DNA of 64,000 bases from Planctomycetaceae bacterium (GCA_002723275.1 PBNZ01000037.1:19517-83516); one strand, 5' to 3'. Shown: positions 37,248-47,243, counted from the first letter of the stretch. Notes: generated from the sequence alone by a model not told the origin. Numbers and translations: made by a program.

Positions 37248-37817
37248 ATGCAGAGATTCGCATACGTTCTCAATCATGTATACATCTGGGGCATCATGTT
37301 CGTGCTGCTCGGCGCCTTTTGGATGCAATTCTACGCGAAGGAATTCCCGTGCCCACTTTGTTTGCTGCAGCGAATGTGCATGATACTTGCCGCAATCGGG
37401 CCAGCTTATGTGTTGATGCAGATGCGCGAAGAAGATGATCGGGAGGAACGGCTGATTGATGTTGGCATGGGATTCGGCATGTCAATTCTGGCCGCGCTGG
37501 CAGGTATGGCAGTGTCGACTCGGCAAGTGCTTTTGCATATCGCACCCGGTGATCCAGGTTACGGTTCGGCCGTCATGGGTTTGCATCTCTACACGTGGGC
37601 ACTGATTGTGTTCGCCGTCGTGATTTTCGTTTCGGGGTTGACTCTGGTATTCCAACGATCGCTCACCGTTACCGAGCCTCATGATCATTGGTTTACTCGA
37701 TTAACGCTTACCTTTCTCACTTTGGTGATTCTGGCAAACGCTTTTTCCTCGCTAGCCATTGCCGGTTGGAATCTATATCTGCCAGACAACCCGACGAGTT
37801 ACCTGTTGTTCTCGTAG
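37248..37817 (+). CDS. dsbB: DsbB-family disulfide bond formation protein, 189 aa
   Basis: ATG 37248 has AAGGGG upstream. The protein has about four transmembrane helices and the first-loop active site CPLC in FPCPLCLLQRM, which normally takes electrons from DsbA and passes them to quinone. The second periplasmic loop reads RQVLLHIAPGDPGYGS and has no cysteine pair. The whole protein has only one further cysteine, in RMCM. This looks like the subfamily paired with DUF5993-like proteins, so the lack of the second pair may be normal there. Inner membrane. It converges on the GT-C gene 15 bp away. Confidence 0.87.
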   Translation: MQRFAYVLNHVYIWGIMFVLLGAFWMQFYAKEFPCPLCLLQRMCMILAAIGPAYVLMQMREEDDREERLIDVGMGFGMSILAALAGMAVSTRQVLLHIAPGDPGYGSAVMGLHLYTWALIVFAVVIFVSGLTLVFQRSLTVTEPHDHWFTRLTLTFLTLVILANAFSSLAIAGWNLYLPDNPTSYLLFS

Positions 37818-37831
37818 GTCGAGGGCAATGT

Positions 37832-39388
37832 CTACGGGGCGACAGCGAGAGTGTCGACTGGGATCGGTTGTAGTCGCCAAATCCAAATCTTGTCATAGCG
37901 TTGCACCAATCGAAGTTCAACGCTCGCATCCGTTCCGAGTTCTTCAATGATCTCGTGTGTTGGGTGCTTGCCTCGCGTGATAATCCAAACGGTACGTCTT
38001 GAAGATACCTGCCGTAATGAACGATTGGTATGTTTTAAAGGAGAGTCGACAGAGACGATTTGGCCGGTGGACGCATGAAGCGTTTCATCGTCCTGCAGGG
38101 GATCGACCTCGCCCGGTCCAATGAAGTACCAGCAAAAGGCCCAGTAACAGAATTTTTGAGGAACGACGATGAGATCACCCGCCGAACTTTCCGAATGCAA
38201 GTAATCCACTGCTGATTGGAAATGCGACGTTCTCGGCAGCATTTCGCGCTGAGTCTGGATAGCGGTTGCGAAAAAGCTAACCAATAACGCGACGTAGATG
38301 CCAGTTGTCATGCGCCTGTTCCACTGCCAATTTTCTCGGTGATGCAGCAGGGTATGGGAGATCTGAAGCACGCCTGTGGCCAGCCCCAAGCAGGTAAACG
38401 GAATGGCATACGAAATGGCACGGAATACCCAGATCGGACCGCTAAGGTGACTGATTGTGTAGACCGCAAGAATCGGTACCAGCACGAAGCATAAAACAGC
38501 TCGTTGAACCGCGCCTTTGATGATACAGGACGTCAGGACGGGGGCCGTGATAAGCCCGAACGTGATGGCGGGGGTCCAGAGTCCGAATGGTTGTCCTAAG
38601 CCGGCGAAGAGCCAACTTGATTGCTCCACGAGTTCACCAAAGGATGGAGCGATTGCGTAGGAAAGCCCGCCATGGTTGGATTGAAGTGCTGCGGCACGCG
38701 CATGCTCCGGAATTCCTGCCAGCAACGCAAACCCTTGCAACAGCATGAAGCGAAAACCGCTTTGGAAAGATGTTTGCCCCGTGCCCCACATCAGGCACGC
38801 CTGACACCACATCGAAACCAGGATCAAAAAGCCGGCTCCGTGACTATAAATGACGATGACGCTCGTCGCCAAAGTGAGCAGACCGTATCGGCACCGATCT
38901 GACTTTAGGGTGCTGGTTAAAAAACGTTCGGTGAAATAAAAGCTCCAGATTGCCAAGAATATCAACATGGCGTACATCCGTAGCTCACGACCAAAATGGA
39001 TTCCGGGCGGATTGACGGAGTATAAGGCGAGAGCAAGCAACGCGACGCCGGGAGAGGTAAGTTTCTTCGCTATGAAATAGAGTGAAATCGCACTAAGGAT
39101 CCACCACGCAGTTGAATTTAATCGCAACCAAACATCACCTGAATGAATCTTCTCCCATAGTGAGAGCTGCAGGTAATAGACTGGTGGATGTACGTCGTAA
39201 AGTCGGATCGATTCGTACACGTCGCTCAACGCGACAGAAGCTTGAGTGGCTGAGTAGAGTTCGTCGTACCAGAGCGATTCTTTTTGAATCCCGTCTAGGC
39301 GCAGTAATAGACCAATCAGCAAGCAAGCACCTACCAGAAGACCTGGCCAAACAGGTTTTTGCTCGTTGGCGAATTCTGTATCACTCAT
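37832..39388 (-). CDS. GT-C (family 39-like) membrane glycosyltransferase, 518 aa
   Basis: The N-terminus has one helix followed by LWYDELYS, the acidic motif of the first extracytoplasmic loop in ArnT/PMT-like GT-C enzymes. VHPPVYYL is the second typical loop motif, and about ten hydrophobic helices follow. A soluble C-terminal domain of ~120 residues ends the protein. The enzyme would transfer a sugar from a polyprenyl-phosphate donor on the periplasmic face; donor and acceptor are unknown. No strong Shine-Dalgarno is seen. It lies downstream of the symporter gene on the same strand, 172 bp apart. Confidence 0.82.
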   Translation of the reverse strand: MSDTEFANEQKPVWPGLLVGACLLIGLLLRLDGIQKESLWYDELYSATQASVALSDVYESIRLYDVHPPVYYLQLSLWEKIHSGDVWLRLNSTAWWILSAISLYFIAKKLTSPGVALLALALYSVNPPGIHFGRELRMYAMLIFLAIWSFYFTERFLTSTLKSDRCRYGLLTLATSVIVIYSHGAGFLILVSMWCQACLMWGTGQTSFQSGFRFMLLQGFALLAGIPEHARAAALQSNHGGLSYAIAPSFGELVEQSSWLFAGLGQPFGLWTPAITFGLITAPVLTSCIIKGAVQRAVLCFVLVPILAVYTISHLSGPIWVFRAISYAIPFTCLGLATGVLQISHTLLHHRENWQWNRRMTTGIYVALLVSFFATAIQTQREMLPRTSHFQSAVDYLHSESSAGDLIVVPQKFCYWAFCWYFIGPGEVDPLQDDETLHASTGQIVSVDSPLKHTNRSLRQVSSRRTVWIITRGKHPTHEIIEELGTDASVELRLVQRYDKIWIWRLQPIPVDTLAVAP

Positions 39389-39560
39389 GATGCCCGGTTC
39401 CAGATGCGATCAGCACGTTGCTCAAGCGTACTTTCGGATCCGTGGGAAGAGCGGAAGATGGGGTGAGGATGCTTTCACCCCGACGAGGATCGACGAGTCT
39501 TCAGTGTCAAAACCCGGACATTCGGAATGAAAAATAGCCATTTCGGACGGCAGCGACCGG

Positions 39561-41168
39561 TTAGGTTTCTGCCGTCGAACTGCCTTCGAGCCTCGCGACA
39601 ACAGCACAGCCGCAAGAGTCGCTCCACACATTCACACATGTTCGAGCCATGTCCAGAATGCGATCGACGGCGATGATTAGTCCTTGGGCTTCGGTCGGGA
39701 GGCCCACAGCTTGCAGGATGATCACCATCATCACTAGGCCAGCGTGAGGGATGCCTGCAGCACCAATGCTCGCCAATAATGCCGTCATCGCGACGATGAT
39801 CTGTTGCATGATTGAGAGATCAACGCCTGGAGTTAGATTCGCGATAAACAGCACAGCAACGACTTCATAAAGAGCCGTACCATCCATGTTGACTGTCGCG
39901 CCTAACGGCAACACAAATGAACTGACTCGATTGTTAACCCCTGCGCGGCGTTCTACGCTGGTCAGGGTGAGCGGGAGAGTCGCATTACTGGAGGCTGAGC
40001 TGAAGGCCGTCAGCAAGGCGGGGCTCATCGCCTTCGCATAATTCCAGGGATTCTGTCTGGCAACGAAACGTAGTATCAACGGTAACGTGATCGCCGCGTG
40101 CACCAATAATGCACAGGCGACGGTGAGCATGTACAGTCCCAGGTGTCCGAAAATGCTCAGTCCTTGAGTTGCTGTCGCAAAGAACATCAGGCAAAGGACG
40201 CCGATCGGAGCCAGTTTGATGACCGCCATGGTCAACTTCATCATCACCGCAAACCCCGCCTCTGCGAACATGCGGATGGTGTCTACCGTTTTTCCGCCAA
40301 CCAAGACCGCACAAATTGCAAAGGCCAGGGTGAAGGCAATGATTCCGAGGAATTGACCATCCGTCACGGCCTTGGCCGGGTTCGGGGGAATCATGTTTTC
40401 AACTTGCTCGAAAAGTACCGTCGATAACGACTTTCCTTTTTCCGCGACTTCGACGGCAGCACCGCTCGTCTCCGGAGACGCGCTGCGGTCGAGGCCTGGT
40501 TGTAGGATATTGACCATCAATAAGCCAGTGACGATTGCCAATAGACTCGTGCAAAGATAATAGGAAACTGTTCGACCGAACATTTTTCCGAGTCGATCTG
40601 CATGTCCCAGGCCAACGACTCCGGTCGTCAGTGAAAAGATGATCAGGGGAACCGATACCATCTTGAGCATTCGCAGGAATAAATCGCCGACAAGCTTGAG
40701 TCGATCACCGATGTGACGTGCCGGGGAACGACCATATCGGAGAAAAAGCGCGTAGGAGGCCGGATCGGCCTTTTTGAACTCGCCTAGAGTTGGCTTCACG
40801 ATTTCGATGGTTTGGGCGACCGGCTGTTTCGGGCTAGGCCAGTTCGTCATCTCCGAGAGTTGGGAACCCGGAGTCTTCTCCATCTCGCTGCGTTCCATCG
40901 GACCGACGAAGACGCGTTTTTCCGTAAGCTGGTTGCCATCGTCAACGATGATCTGCATCATCACTCGCTCAGGCCGATCGTGAGACCAGAACGTTCCCTT
41001 GGAAACACTCACAGGAGACGAGTAGCCGTACGGTTGTAGTTCGCCTGACGGAAATGAGACAGGTGCCTCGAGTTGTTGGTCGCCAGCTGAAAAATTCATG
41101 GCCAGCCCGCCGGCAGCACCTAGGATCATGGCTATGAGAATCTGCCAGTGTAACGCGAGTCGAGTCAT
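39561..41168 (-). CDS. Dicarboxylate/amino acid:cation symporter (DAACS/SDF family), 535 aa
   Basis: The family signature is clear: FSSASSNATLPLTLTSVE (re-entrant serine-rich loop) and VNMDGTALYEVVAVLFIANL (NMDGT motif). The protein has the usual eight helices plus two re-entrant hairpins and imports dicarboxylates or acidic amino acids with Na+ or H+. Unusual is an insertion of about 120 residues between helix 1 and helix 2 (from SAGDQQLEAPVSFPSG to RYGRSPARHIG). It is hydrophilic and, if topology holds, extracytoplasmic. AGGATC precedes the ATG. Confidence 0.9.
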   Translation of the reverse strand: MTRLALHWQILIAMILGAAGGLAMNFSAGDQQLEAPVSFPSGELQPYGYSSPVSVSKGTFWSHDRPERVMMQIIVDDGNQLTEKRVFVGPMERSEMEKTPGSQLSEMTNWPSPKQPVAQTIEIVKPTLGEFKKADPASYALFLRYGRSPARHIGDRLKLVGDLFLRMLKMVSVPLIIFSLTTGVVGLGHADRLGKMFGRTVSYYLCTSLLAIVTGLLMVNILQPGLDRSASPETSGAAVEVAEKGKSLSTVLFEQVENMIPPNPAKAVTDGQFLGIIAFTLAFAICAVLVGGKTVDTIRMFAEAGFAVMMKLTMAVIKLAPIGVLCLMFFATATQGLSIFGHLGLYMLTVACALLVHAAITLPLILRFVARQNPWNYAKAMSPALLTAFSSASSNATLPLTLTSVERRAGVNNRVSSFVLPLGATVNMDGTALYEVVAVLFIANLTPGVDLSIMQQIIVAMTALLASIGAAGIPHAGLVMMVIILQAVGLPTEAQGLIIAVDRILDMARTCVNVWSDSCGCAVVARLEGSSTAET

Positions 41169-41363
41169 GATAGATCCTGTTGGGTGATGCAGAAACGCGA
41201 GGCGAAGTTGGAGATTCTACCAGCGCCCACACGCCTTCGCCGAGATCAACCTCAGGAAAATTCCTGGCGAGATTGATGCCAGGATGAAGGGGGCGCACGA
41301 GTTTCGTCAAGGCGTTGCTGGATAGATAAGGCGTTGTTGGATAGATGTTTTCTTCTATCCGGA

Positions 41364-42908
41364 CTACCAATTTGATAACTGATAGTCCTTCAGGAATTTA
41401 CCCCAAAGGTGCTCGCCTGTCAGAATGCCGGAAAAGATGGGATCGCAAATGCGAGCAGCCGCATCGATATGGTCCAGGGGCGGGTGAAAGCGATGGTCTT
41501 TTTTCTTTCGCTCTGCAATGTCCAGAGGATCTTCGTCGGTGATCCACCCGGTGTCGACGCTGTTTATGTGAATCCCATCCTTCACGTAATCAACAGCCGA
41601 GGTTCTTGTGAGCATGTTCAACGCGGCCTTGGCCATGTTGGTATGCGGATGCGTGTCCCGTTTGAAGGCTCGGTAAAACACTCCCTCCATGGCCGATACG
41701 TTTACGATGTGTTTGTCTCGATGCGCACTGCGAAGCATGAGTGGTTTCAATCGGGCATTCAAAACAAAAGGCGCCACTGAGTTGACCAGATGAACCTCGA
41801 GAAGTTCAACGGTGGGCACTTCGGCAAGCTTCAGACGCCAGCTGTTGATTTGGCGGCAGTCGACCTGCTGCTGATCAAGATCGTACTTTCCAGTCGGAAA
41901 GGTTTCTGATTCCCACTGTTCATCGCCCGGTGCCAGTGGGATCTGTGTTAGTTCCGCCGAACGAATTCCTGCCAGGCTTTCGACCACGGCCGCCGGCATG
42001 TTGGCTGTGTCGAGAGAATGAGAGGTTTCTTTTAGCTCCAAATGAGATTGTAGTACTCGCCGCGCCGAAAGGTCCAGCGATTCCTGGCTTCGTTCGCCGT
42101 TCATTAAGTGGGCATAAAAACCAGGCGGTCGGCGCACGGTCTGACATGCATTGTTCAATAAGAAATCGAGTTGTGGGATCGTTTGTGTCAGATGGTCTGC
42201 GAGCGCTTCTACACTCGGCGTGTGTCGAAAATCAATGCCATGTACCTGCAAACGATCGATCCATTTCTTGGAGTCTTGTTCCTTATTGAACCGTTTCACC
42301 GCATCGACTGGGAATCGAGTTGTGACGATCGTATGTGCTCCTGCACGTAGGAGTTTAAGCGCTGCCTGATAGCCAATTTTGACGCGGCCTCCTGTGATCA
42401 TCGCATAACGCCCAGTTAGATCAGCGCTCTGGTTCCGCTTCGTCCAGTTTAGCTCCGCACATTGAGGGCACATGGAGTCATAAAAGCTGTGTAACTCCTT
42501 GTAGTCCTGTTTGCAGATGTAGCAGTTGCGGGCGTCGTTGAGTTCGCCTGGTGATTTGGATTCTCCATTCGGTAAGGCCGGCAGTTCGGGAAATGGACGA
42601 GGAGGGGACGCATTGGTGATTCGTGTCTGCTTGCGGATTCCTGTTTGTTCCAGGAGCATGTCATCCGCTGCCTTGCGACGTTGGGCCGTCTCGCGAAGCT
42701 GCTGCCGCTTCGCATTGTTAAGTTGGCGGCGGGCTGATCGACCGGGGTGAGCGACCTTACTAGCGGCACGTTGCAATCTAGCGCGTTCTTCGTGCGAAAG
42801 ACCTAACAGCAAACCGTGATCACTCACGATCTGTTCAAGCACTGCAATCGCTTCTTGAATTTGCTTGGTCTCCAAAATAGACTCTCCTGCTCGAGTTGCC
42901 CTCGCCAT
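41364..42908 (-). CDS. SDR-family oxidoreductase with N-terminal zinc ribbon, 514 aa
   Basis: Residues 1-130 are charged and helical, followed by a CxxC...CxxC zinc-ribbon (CYICKQDYKELHSFYDSMCPQC). The rest is a short-chain dehydrogenase domain: nucleotide loop ITGGRVKIGYQAALKLL, then LDFLLNNACQT (NNA motif) and the serine strand IVNVSAMEG. At the place of the catalytic YxxxK the sequence reads TNMAK, so lysine is kept but the tyrosine is replaced by threonine. Cytoplasmic. It may be an inactive or altered SDR with an RNA or protein-binding zinc finger. It lies upstream of the symporter on the same strand. Confidence 0.82.
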   Translation of the reverse strand: MARATRAGESILETKQIQEAIAVLEQIVSDHGLLLGLSHEERARLQRAASKVAHPGRSARRQLNNAKRQQLRETAQRRKAADDMLLEQTGIRKQTRITNASPPRPFPELPALPNGESKSPGELNDARNCYICKQDYKELHSFYDSMCPQCAELNWTKRNQSADLTGRYAMITGGRVKIGYQAALKLLRAGAHTIVTTRFPVDAVKRFNKEQDSKKWIDRLQVHGIDFRHTPSVEALADHLTQTIPQLDFLLNNACQTVRRPPGFYAHLMNGERSQESLDLSARRVLQSHLELKETSHSLDTANMPAAVVESLAGIRSAELTQIPLAPGDEQWESETFPTGKYDLDQQQVDCRQINSWRLKLAEVPTVELLEVHLVNSVAPFVLNARLKPLMLRSAHRDKHIVNVSAMEGVFYRAFKRDTHPHTNMAKAALNMLTRTSAVDYVKDGIHINSVDTGWITDEDPLDIAERKKKDHRFHPPLDHIDAAARICDPIFSGILTGEHLWGKFLKDYQLSNW

Positions 42909-42994
42909 GGCGAACGTTTGCTCTCAACGATAATCGTACGGGAGTAAAGATAAGCTGATTTGCAACATTGAGGCAACCGGCATTCGAGTCACAA

Positions 42995-44365
42995 TTAGAA
43001 ACGCTCCAGCAGTTGCTGTGCTTCTTGGGTCAGGCTCATTCCTTGCATCGTGGTGAATTCCGCCTCCCGTATTTGGGCATAACCTTTGCCTGTTCGGAGC
43101 CCATCGATTGCTTCAGACTGGTATCCGATTTGAATCGCTCAATTGCCGCATCCAAGGATGTCGGCAGTCGTCGGATGCCCCGTTCAGCGCGTTCTGCATC
43201 CGTCAGATTACCTGGGTCGACCTCTACGGGATCGGGTAAGGCAAGCTAACGCTCAATTCCATCCATGCCCGTTGCCAGGATTCCGCCGAAGGCAAGGTAG
43301 GGATTCGCCGCAAAATCAACTGTCTTGAGTTCGATGTGGTTGACTTGGACGTCGTGCGTGTCGCGAATCATCCTTAACGCGGCTTCCTTGTTCTCGACTC
43401 CCCATGCCTGATAGGCACCACTCCATACATGCGGTTGAGTGCGGTGAAATGAATTAACACGTGGGGTGCTGATTGCCATTAAAGCCGGTAGATGTTCAAG
43501 CACTCCCGCTGTGAAATGTTCTGCCGTTTCTGTAATTCCCCATCGGTTGTCGGAATCAGGCAGCAGGTTCGTGCCATCGGACCTGAGACTGAAATGAGTA
43601 TGCATGCCATTGCCCGTCGCTTCGTCGTAGAGCATGGGGACGAAGGATGCGATCAGTTCATGTTTCAAAGCTGTCGCATGAATCGATTCACGGGCTTTCA
43701 CAATGCGATCTGCCGTGGTTATCGGAGCGTCATGGTCAAAGGAGATTTCATGTTGCCCGGGCCCTGTCTCTGGATTGTATTGTGCGACGGGGAGCCCCTC
43801 TGCCCACAATGCGTTTAGCATGTCACTGAGTACAGACTGACTTTTTTGAGCCGCTAACGACGCTCCGTAGAGACATTGATCGACTGGTACAAGCTCACCC
43901 TTTGGCATCGCGTTCTTGGTGAAAGAGATAGAATTCCAGCTCGAATCCGAGTTCGACATCAAGTTCACACGTTTCCAACTGCTGTTGCATTCGTGCCAGG
44001 AAATGGCGAGAGCAGTGAACCCACGGATGATCCTTCAGCACCATTTTTCCGGTCACGGTGCCGATGCGCGGCGTTTGTGGGCATACGGAGAATGTTTCCC
44101 AGGCCGGGTCCAATCGAATGTCCAGCTCAGGCGCGAGACCGGTTGAGAGCACCGGCTCGTCTCGAATTGCCGGGGGTGACTGTGAGGCCGCGGTAATCGT
44201 AACGGCGCGATTGATCCGATCGATGATCGCGTTCGGATCCGACTCGTTCTCGAACATCAGCGGCAGGAAAACCCCTTTCGTCCGGATGATGTTCGAATTG
44301 TCACACCAAAGAACGCGAAGAAGTTGCAGTTCGCGCAATTGCTCAATAATAGGCGAGGTATCCAT
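42995..44365 (-). pseudogene. Glutamine synthetase family gene with two frameshifts and one in-frame TAG
   Basis: The reconstructed product is ~456 residues, normal for the family. N-terminal part (44365 to ~43895): LWCDNSNIIRTKGVFLP, then LGFELEFYLF. One extra base in the run AAAGGG near 43895 shifts the frame. The second part (to 43249) carries YNPETGPGQHEISF, NGMHTHFSL, RVNSFHRTQPHVWSG and the C-terminal DFAANPYLAFGG. Then TAG (43246-43248) follows DGIER, with LALPDPVEVDPGNLTDAER continuing in frame. A second shift near 43075 moves to the frame ending EAEFTTMQGMSLTQEAQQLL at the TAA (42995). Either a true pseudogene or a low-accuracy assembly patch; both shifts are next to short homopolymers. 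When intact it would ligate ammonia or an amine to glutamate. Confidence 0.88.
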
Positions 44366-44558
44366 CCCAACTAGCTAACTCTTGATGAGGGTCTGGGAAA
44401 GGTTGTAAGGCAATCGCTTGATTCCACACGGAAGGAGATGCGGGTAGGGATATCAGCAAATCTGCGGAATTAGAATCCTTACCAACTTGCGGATATACTA
44501 CAGGCTCTTCGAGAAAGAGCTGGCCATTCCAAAAAAGAAAGACGAATCGATCTTGAAC

Positions 44559-47024
44559 ATGAAACGAACGACCTCCGTAGCCCGTTTTTTTATTCCGTTG
44601 GTTTTGGTGATCGTTGGGCTTACACAATCTTCGGTGTCTGCTCGTCAACCGAACTTCATTATCATTTTCTGTGACGACTTGGGTTACGCCGACATCGGGG
44701 CATTCGGGTCGACAAAGCATCGGACGCCGAATATTGATCGCATGGCTGCCGAAGGTATGAAGCTGACAAGCTTTTATTCAACCAGTGGGGTCTGCACTCC
44801 GTCCCGATCGTCATTAATGACGGGTTGCTATCCCAAGCGTGTTGGGCTTGATCAGAACGAAAAAGGCGGCTGGGTGCTCTTTCCGGGGAATCAACGAGGA
44901 TTAAATGCCGACGAACTCACGATGGCGGAAATGCTCAAGCAGGCGGGTTACGCAACCGCGATCGTCGGCAAGTGGCATCTAGGTGATCAACCGGTATTCT
45001 TGCCAACTCGCCATGGCTTTGACTCATATTTTGGTATTCCGTTTTCCAACGACATGGGGAAGCTGGATCGGCCGGTCACCGTCTATCCGCCGACACCGCT
45101 TTTGGAGAATGAGACGGTTGTTGAGTTGGAGCCTGATCAGCGCTACCTGACTCAACGCTACACCGAAAAAGCCTTGGAGTTCATCGACGCGAATCGTGAT
45201 CAACCCTTCTTTCTTTATCTGCCACATTCCATGCCGCATTGGCCTCAGTATTCGACAAATCGGTTTGCTGAGCAGTCGAAGAATGGTGCCTGGGGCGATA
45301 CGGTTGAGGAGATTGATTGGTCGACCGGTGAAATCTTGAAAAAATTGAAAGAGCTGGAGATTGACGATGATACCTTCGTGATCTTTACCTCAGATAACGG
45401 TGGGGCACTCCATCATGGAGCTGTGAATACTCCACTCCGCGGCGGCAAGGGGACAACATGGGAAGGCGGGCATCGAGTTTGCTGCGTCGTTCGTTGGCCC
45501 GGCAAGATCTCGCCGAATAGTTCGTCGGATGAGATGGCTGTTACATTCGACCTGCTTCCGACGTTTGCGACCTTGGCAGGGCAGGAGCTTCCACAAGATC
45601 GTCGCATCGACGGTAAGGATATCAGTGGTTTACTCACCGGCGATACTGAATCATCGCCGCATGAACGTTTCTTTTATTACTTTCGAGATCATCTGAATGC
45701 TGTTCGCAGCGGACCCTGGAAGTTATACGTTCGCCATCGACCTCGACGAAATAACGATGGCAAGTTAGCCGAACCTGAGCTCTATCACCTCCTCGATGAT
45801 ATTGGGGAAACGAAGAATGTAGCGGCACAAAACCCTGAAGTGGTTGCGCGCCTGCAGGGTTATCTGGATGAGATGCGAGAAGATCTTGGAGACGGTTCCC
45901 AAGCGAATGGAGCGAACGTGCGTCCTGCTGGTTTTGTCGAGAACGCTCGGACCCTGACTCAGAATGCTCCGGATGAGTTGCAAACACAGCGGTTGTTTCA
46001 TAAAGGCCAGGAAGGTTACCACACCTTCCGAATTCCTGCCTTACTGGTGACGCAACGCGGTCGCTTGCTGGCTTTCTGCGAAGGACGCAAAACCAGTCGC
46101 CGAGATCATGGGGATCTCGATCTCGTCATGAAACAAAGTGATGATCTCGGAGACACTTGGAGCGACCTGAGATTGATTTATGAAGAGGGTGGGGACAAGC
46201 AGATTACGATTGGCAATCCTTGTCCAGTTGTCGACCAGACAAACGGTCGTATCTGGTTGCCCTTCTGTCGTGACAACGACGACGTGTTCGTGATGTACAG
46301 CGATGACGAGGGCGATAGCTGGTCAACGCCTCGTGAAATCACGGCCGATGTGAAACCGAAAGGATGGAGTTGGTATGCCACGGGACCGGGGATTGGAATC
46401 CAGCTGACACGTGGGCCCTATCGCGGGCGTTTGGTGATTCCCTGTGACCATCGCGAGGTGAAGAATGGCAAGTCGCTTAAAATGGCTCATGTCTTCTATA
46501 GCGACGATCATGGTGAGACGTGGGAGCTTGGTGGGTCGGTCTCCGATTACAGTGACGAGTGTCAAGTCGTTGAGCTCGAAGATGGTCGCCTGCTTGTCAA
46601 TTGCCGTAATGATTGGGCCCGCGAAGGTGACCGCGATGATCTCGGCTTCAAGAGAATTGTCGCTATTAGCAACGATGGAGGAGAGAGCTGGCAACAAGTC
46701 GAGTTTGATGAAACGTTGATCGAACCAACTTGTCAGGCAAGTCTCATCAAGTTTGCAAATGACAACTTTCGTCGGCCACCTTTGTTATTCTCCAACCCTG
46801 CTTCACGCTCGAAACGTGAATCGTTGACAGTACGTGTCAGTCGGGACGAAGGAAAGACATGGCCGTTTGAGCGCGTGCTGCACTCCGGCCCTGCTGCCTA
46901 TTCGTGTCTCAATGTGTTGCCCGACCGATCTGTTGTCTGTCTCTATGAGGCGGGTGAGGATAATCCCTACGAGGGGATCTCATTCGCGCGCTTCCCGCTC
47001 ACTTGGCTGCCCGAGCAAAAGTAA
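44559..47024 (+). CDS. Sulfatase fused to exo-alpha-sialidase, 821 aa
   Basis: ATG 44559 gives a signal peptide (MKRTTSVARFFIPLVLVIVG...SVSA). Residues ~30-480 are a type I sulfatase: metal-binding CDDLGYADIG and the formylglycine site CTPSR at Cys79, GKWHLGDQP, and TSDNGGALHHG. Residues ~490-815 are a sialidase-type propeller: FRIPALLVTQRGRLLAFCEGR with the RIP motif, five Asp-boxes (SDDLGDTW, SDDEGDSW, SDDHGETW, SNDGGESW, SRDEGKTW), and the C-terminal LYEAGEDNPYEGISFARF. Such an enzyme could desulfate and then remove sialic acid from one sulfated glycan. It is exported; the sulfatase needs a formylglycine-generating enzyme not seen here. The ribosome binding site is weak. Confidence 0.92.
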   Translation: MKRTTSVARFFIPLVLVIVGLTQSSVSARQPNFIIIFCDDLGYADIGAFGSTKHRTPNIDRMAAEGMKLTSFYSTSGVCTPSRSSLMTGCYPKRVGLDQNEKGGWVLFPGNQRGLNADELTMAEMLKQAGYATAIVGKWHLGDQPVFLPTRHGFDSYFGIPFSNDMGKLDRPVTVYPPTPLLENETVVELEPDQRYLTQRYTEKALEFIDANRDQPFFLYLPHSMPHWPQYSTNRFAEQSKNGAWGDTVEEIDWSTGEILKKLKELEIDDDTFVIFTSDNGGALHHGAVNTPLRGGKGTTWEGGHRVCCVVRWPGKISPNSSSDEMAVTFDLLPTFATLAGQELPQDRRIDGKDISGLLTGDTESSPHERFFYYFRDHLNAVRSGPWKLYVRHRPRRNNDGKLAEPELYHLLDDIGETKNVAAQNPEVVARLQGYLDEMREDLGDGSQANGANVRPAGFVENARTLTQNAPDELQTQRLFHKGQEGYHTFRIPALLVTQRGRLLAFCEGRKTSRRDHGDLDLVMKQSDDLGDTWSDLRLIYEEGGDKQITIGNPCPVVDQTNGRIWLPFCRDNDDVFVMYSDDEGDSWSTPREITADVKPKGWSWYATGPGIGIQLTRGPYRGRLVIPCDHREVKNGKSLKMAHVFYSDDHGETWELGGSVSDYSDECQVVELEDGRLLVNCRNDWAREGDRDDLGFKRIVAISNDGGESWQQVEFDETLIEPTCQASLIKFANDNFRRPPLLFSNPASRSKRESLTVRVSRDEGKTWPFERVLHSGPAAYSCLNVLPDRSVVCLYEAGEDNPYEGISFARFPLTWLPEQK

Positions 47025-47243
47025 TCGCGAAGACTGCCACGCCTGAATGCGATGCATCGGTGACGGAGTGTCGAGCGAGCGTGGAGCTTATCTGGATGGG
47101 GGAATGGATACGACTTGGCCTCCCGGGAAAGGATATTCGCAAATAGGGCGTTGAATAGGAAGGAATCAAAAAGTCGCTTTTTTTTCCAAGATCGTGATAA
47201 TTAGGCGAATAGCCGATCAATCGCAAAAAGAATGAGGTGTCAA

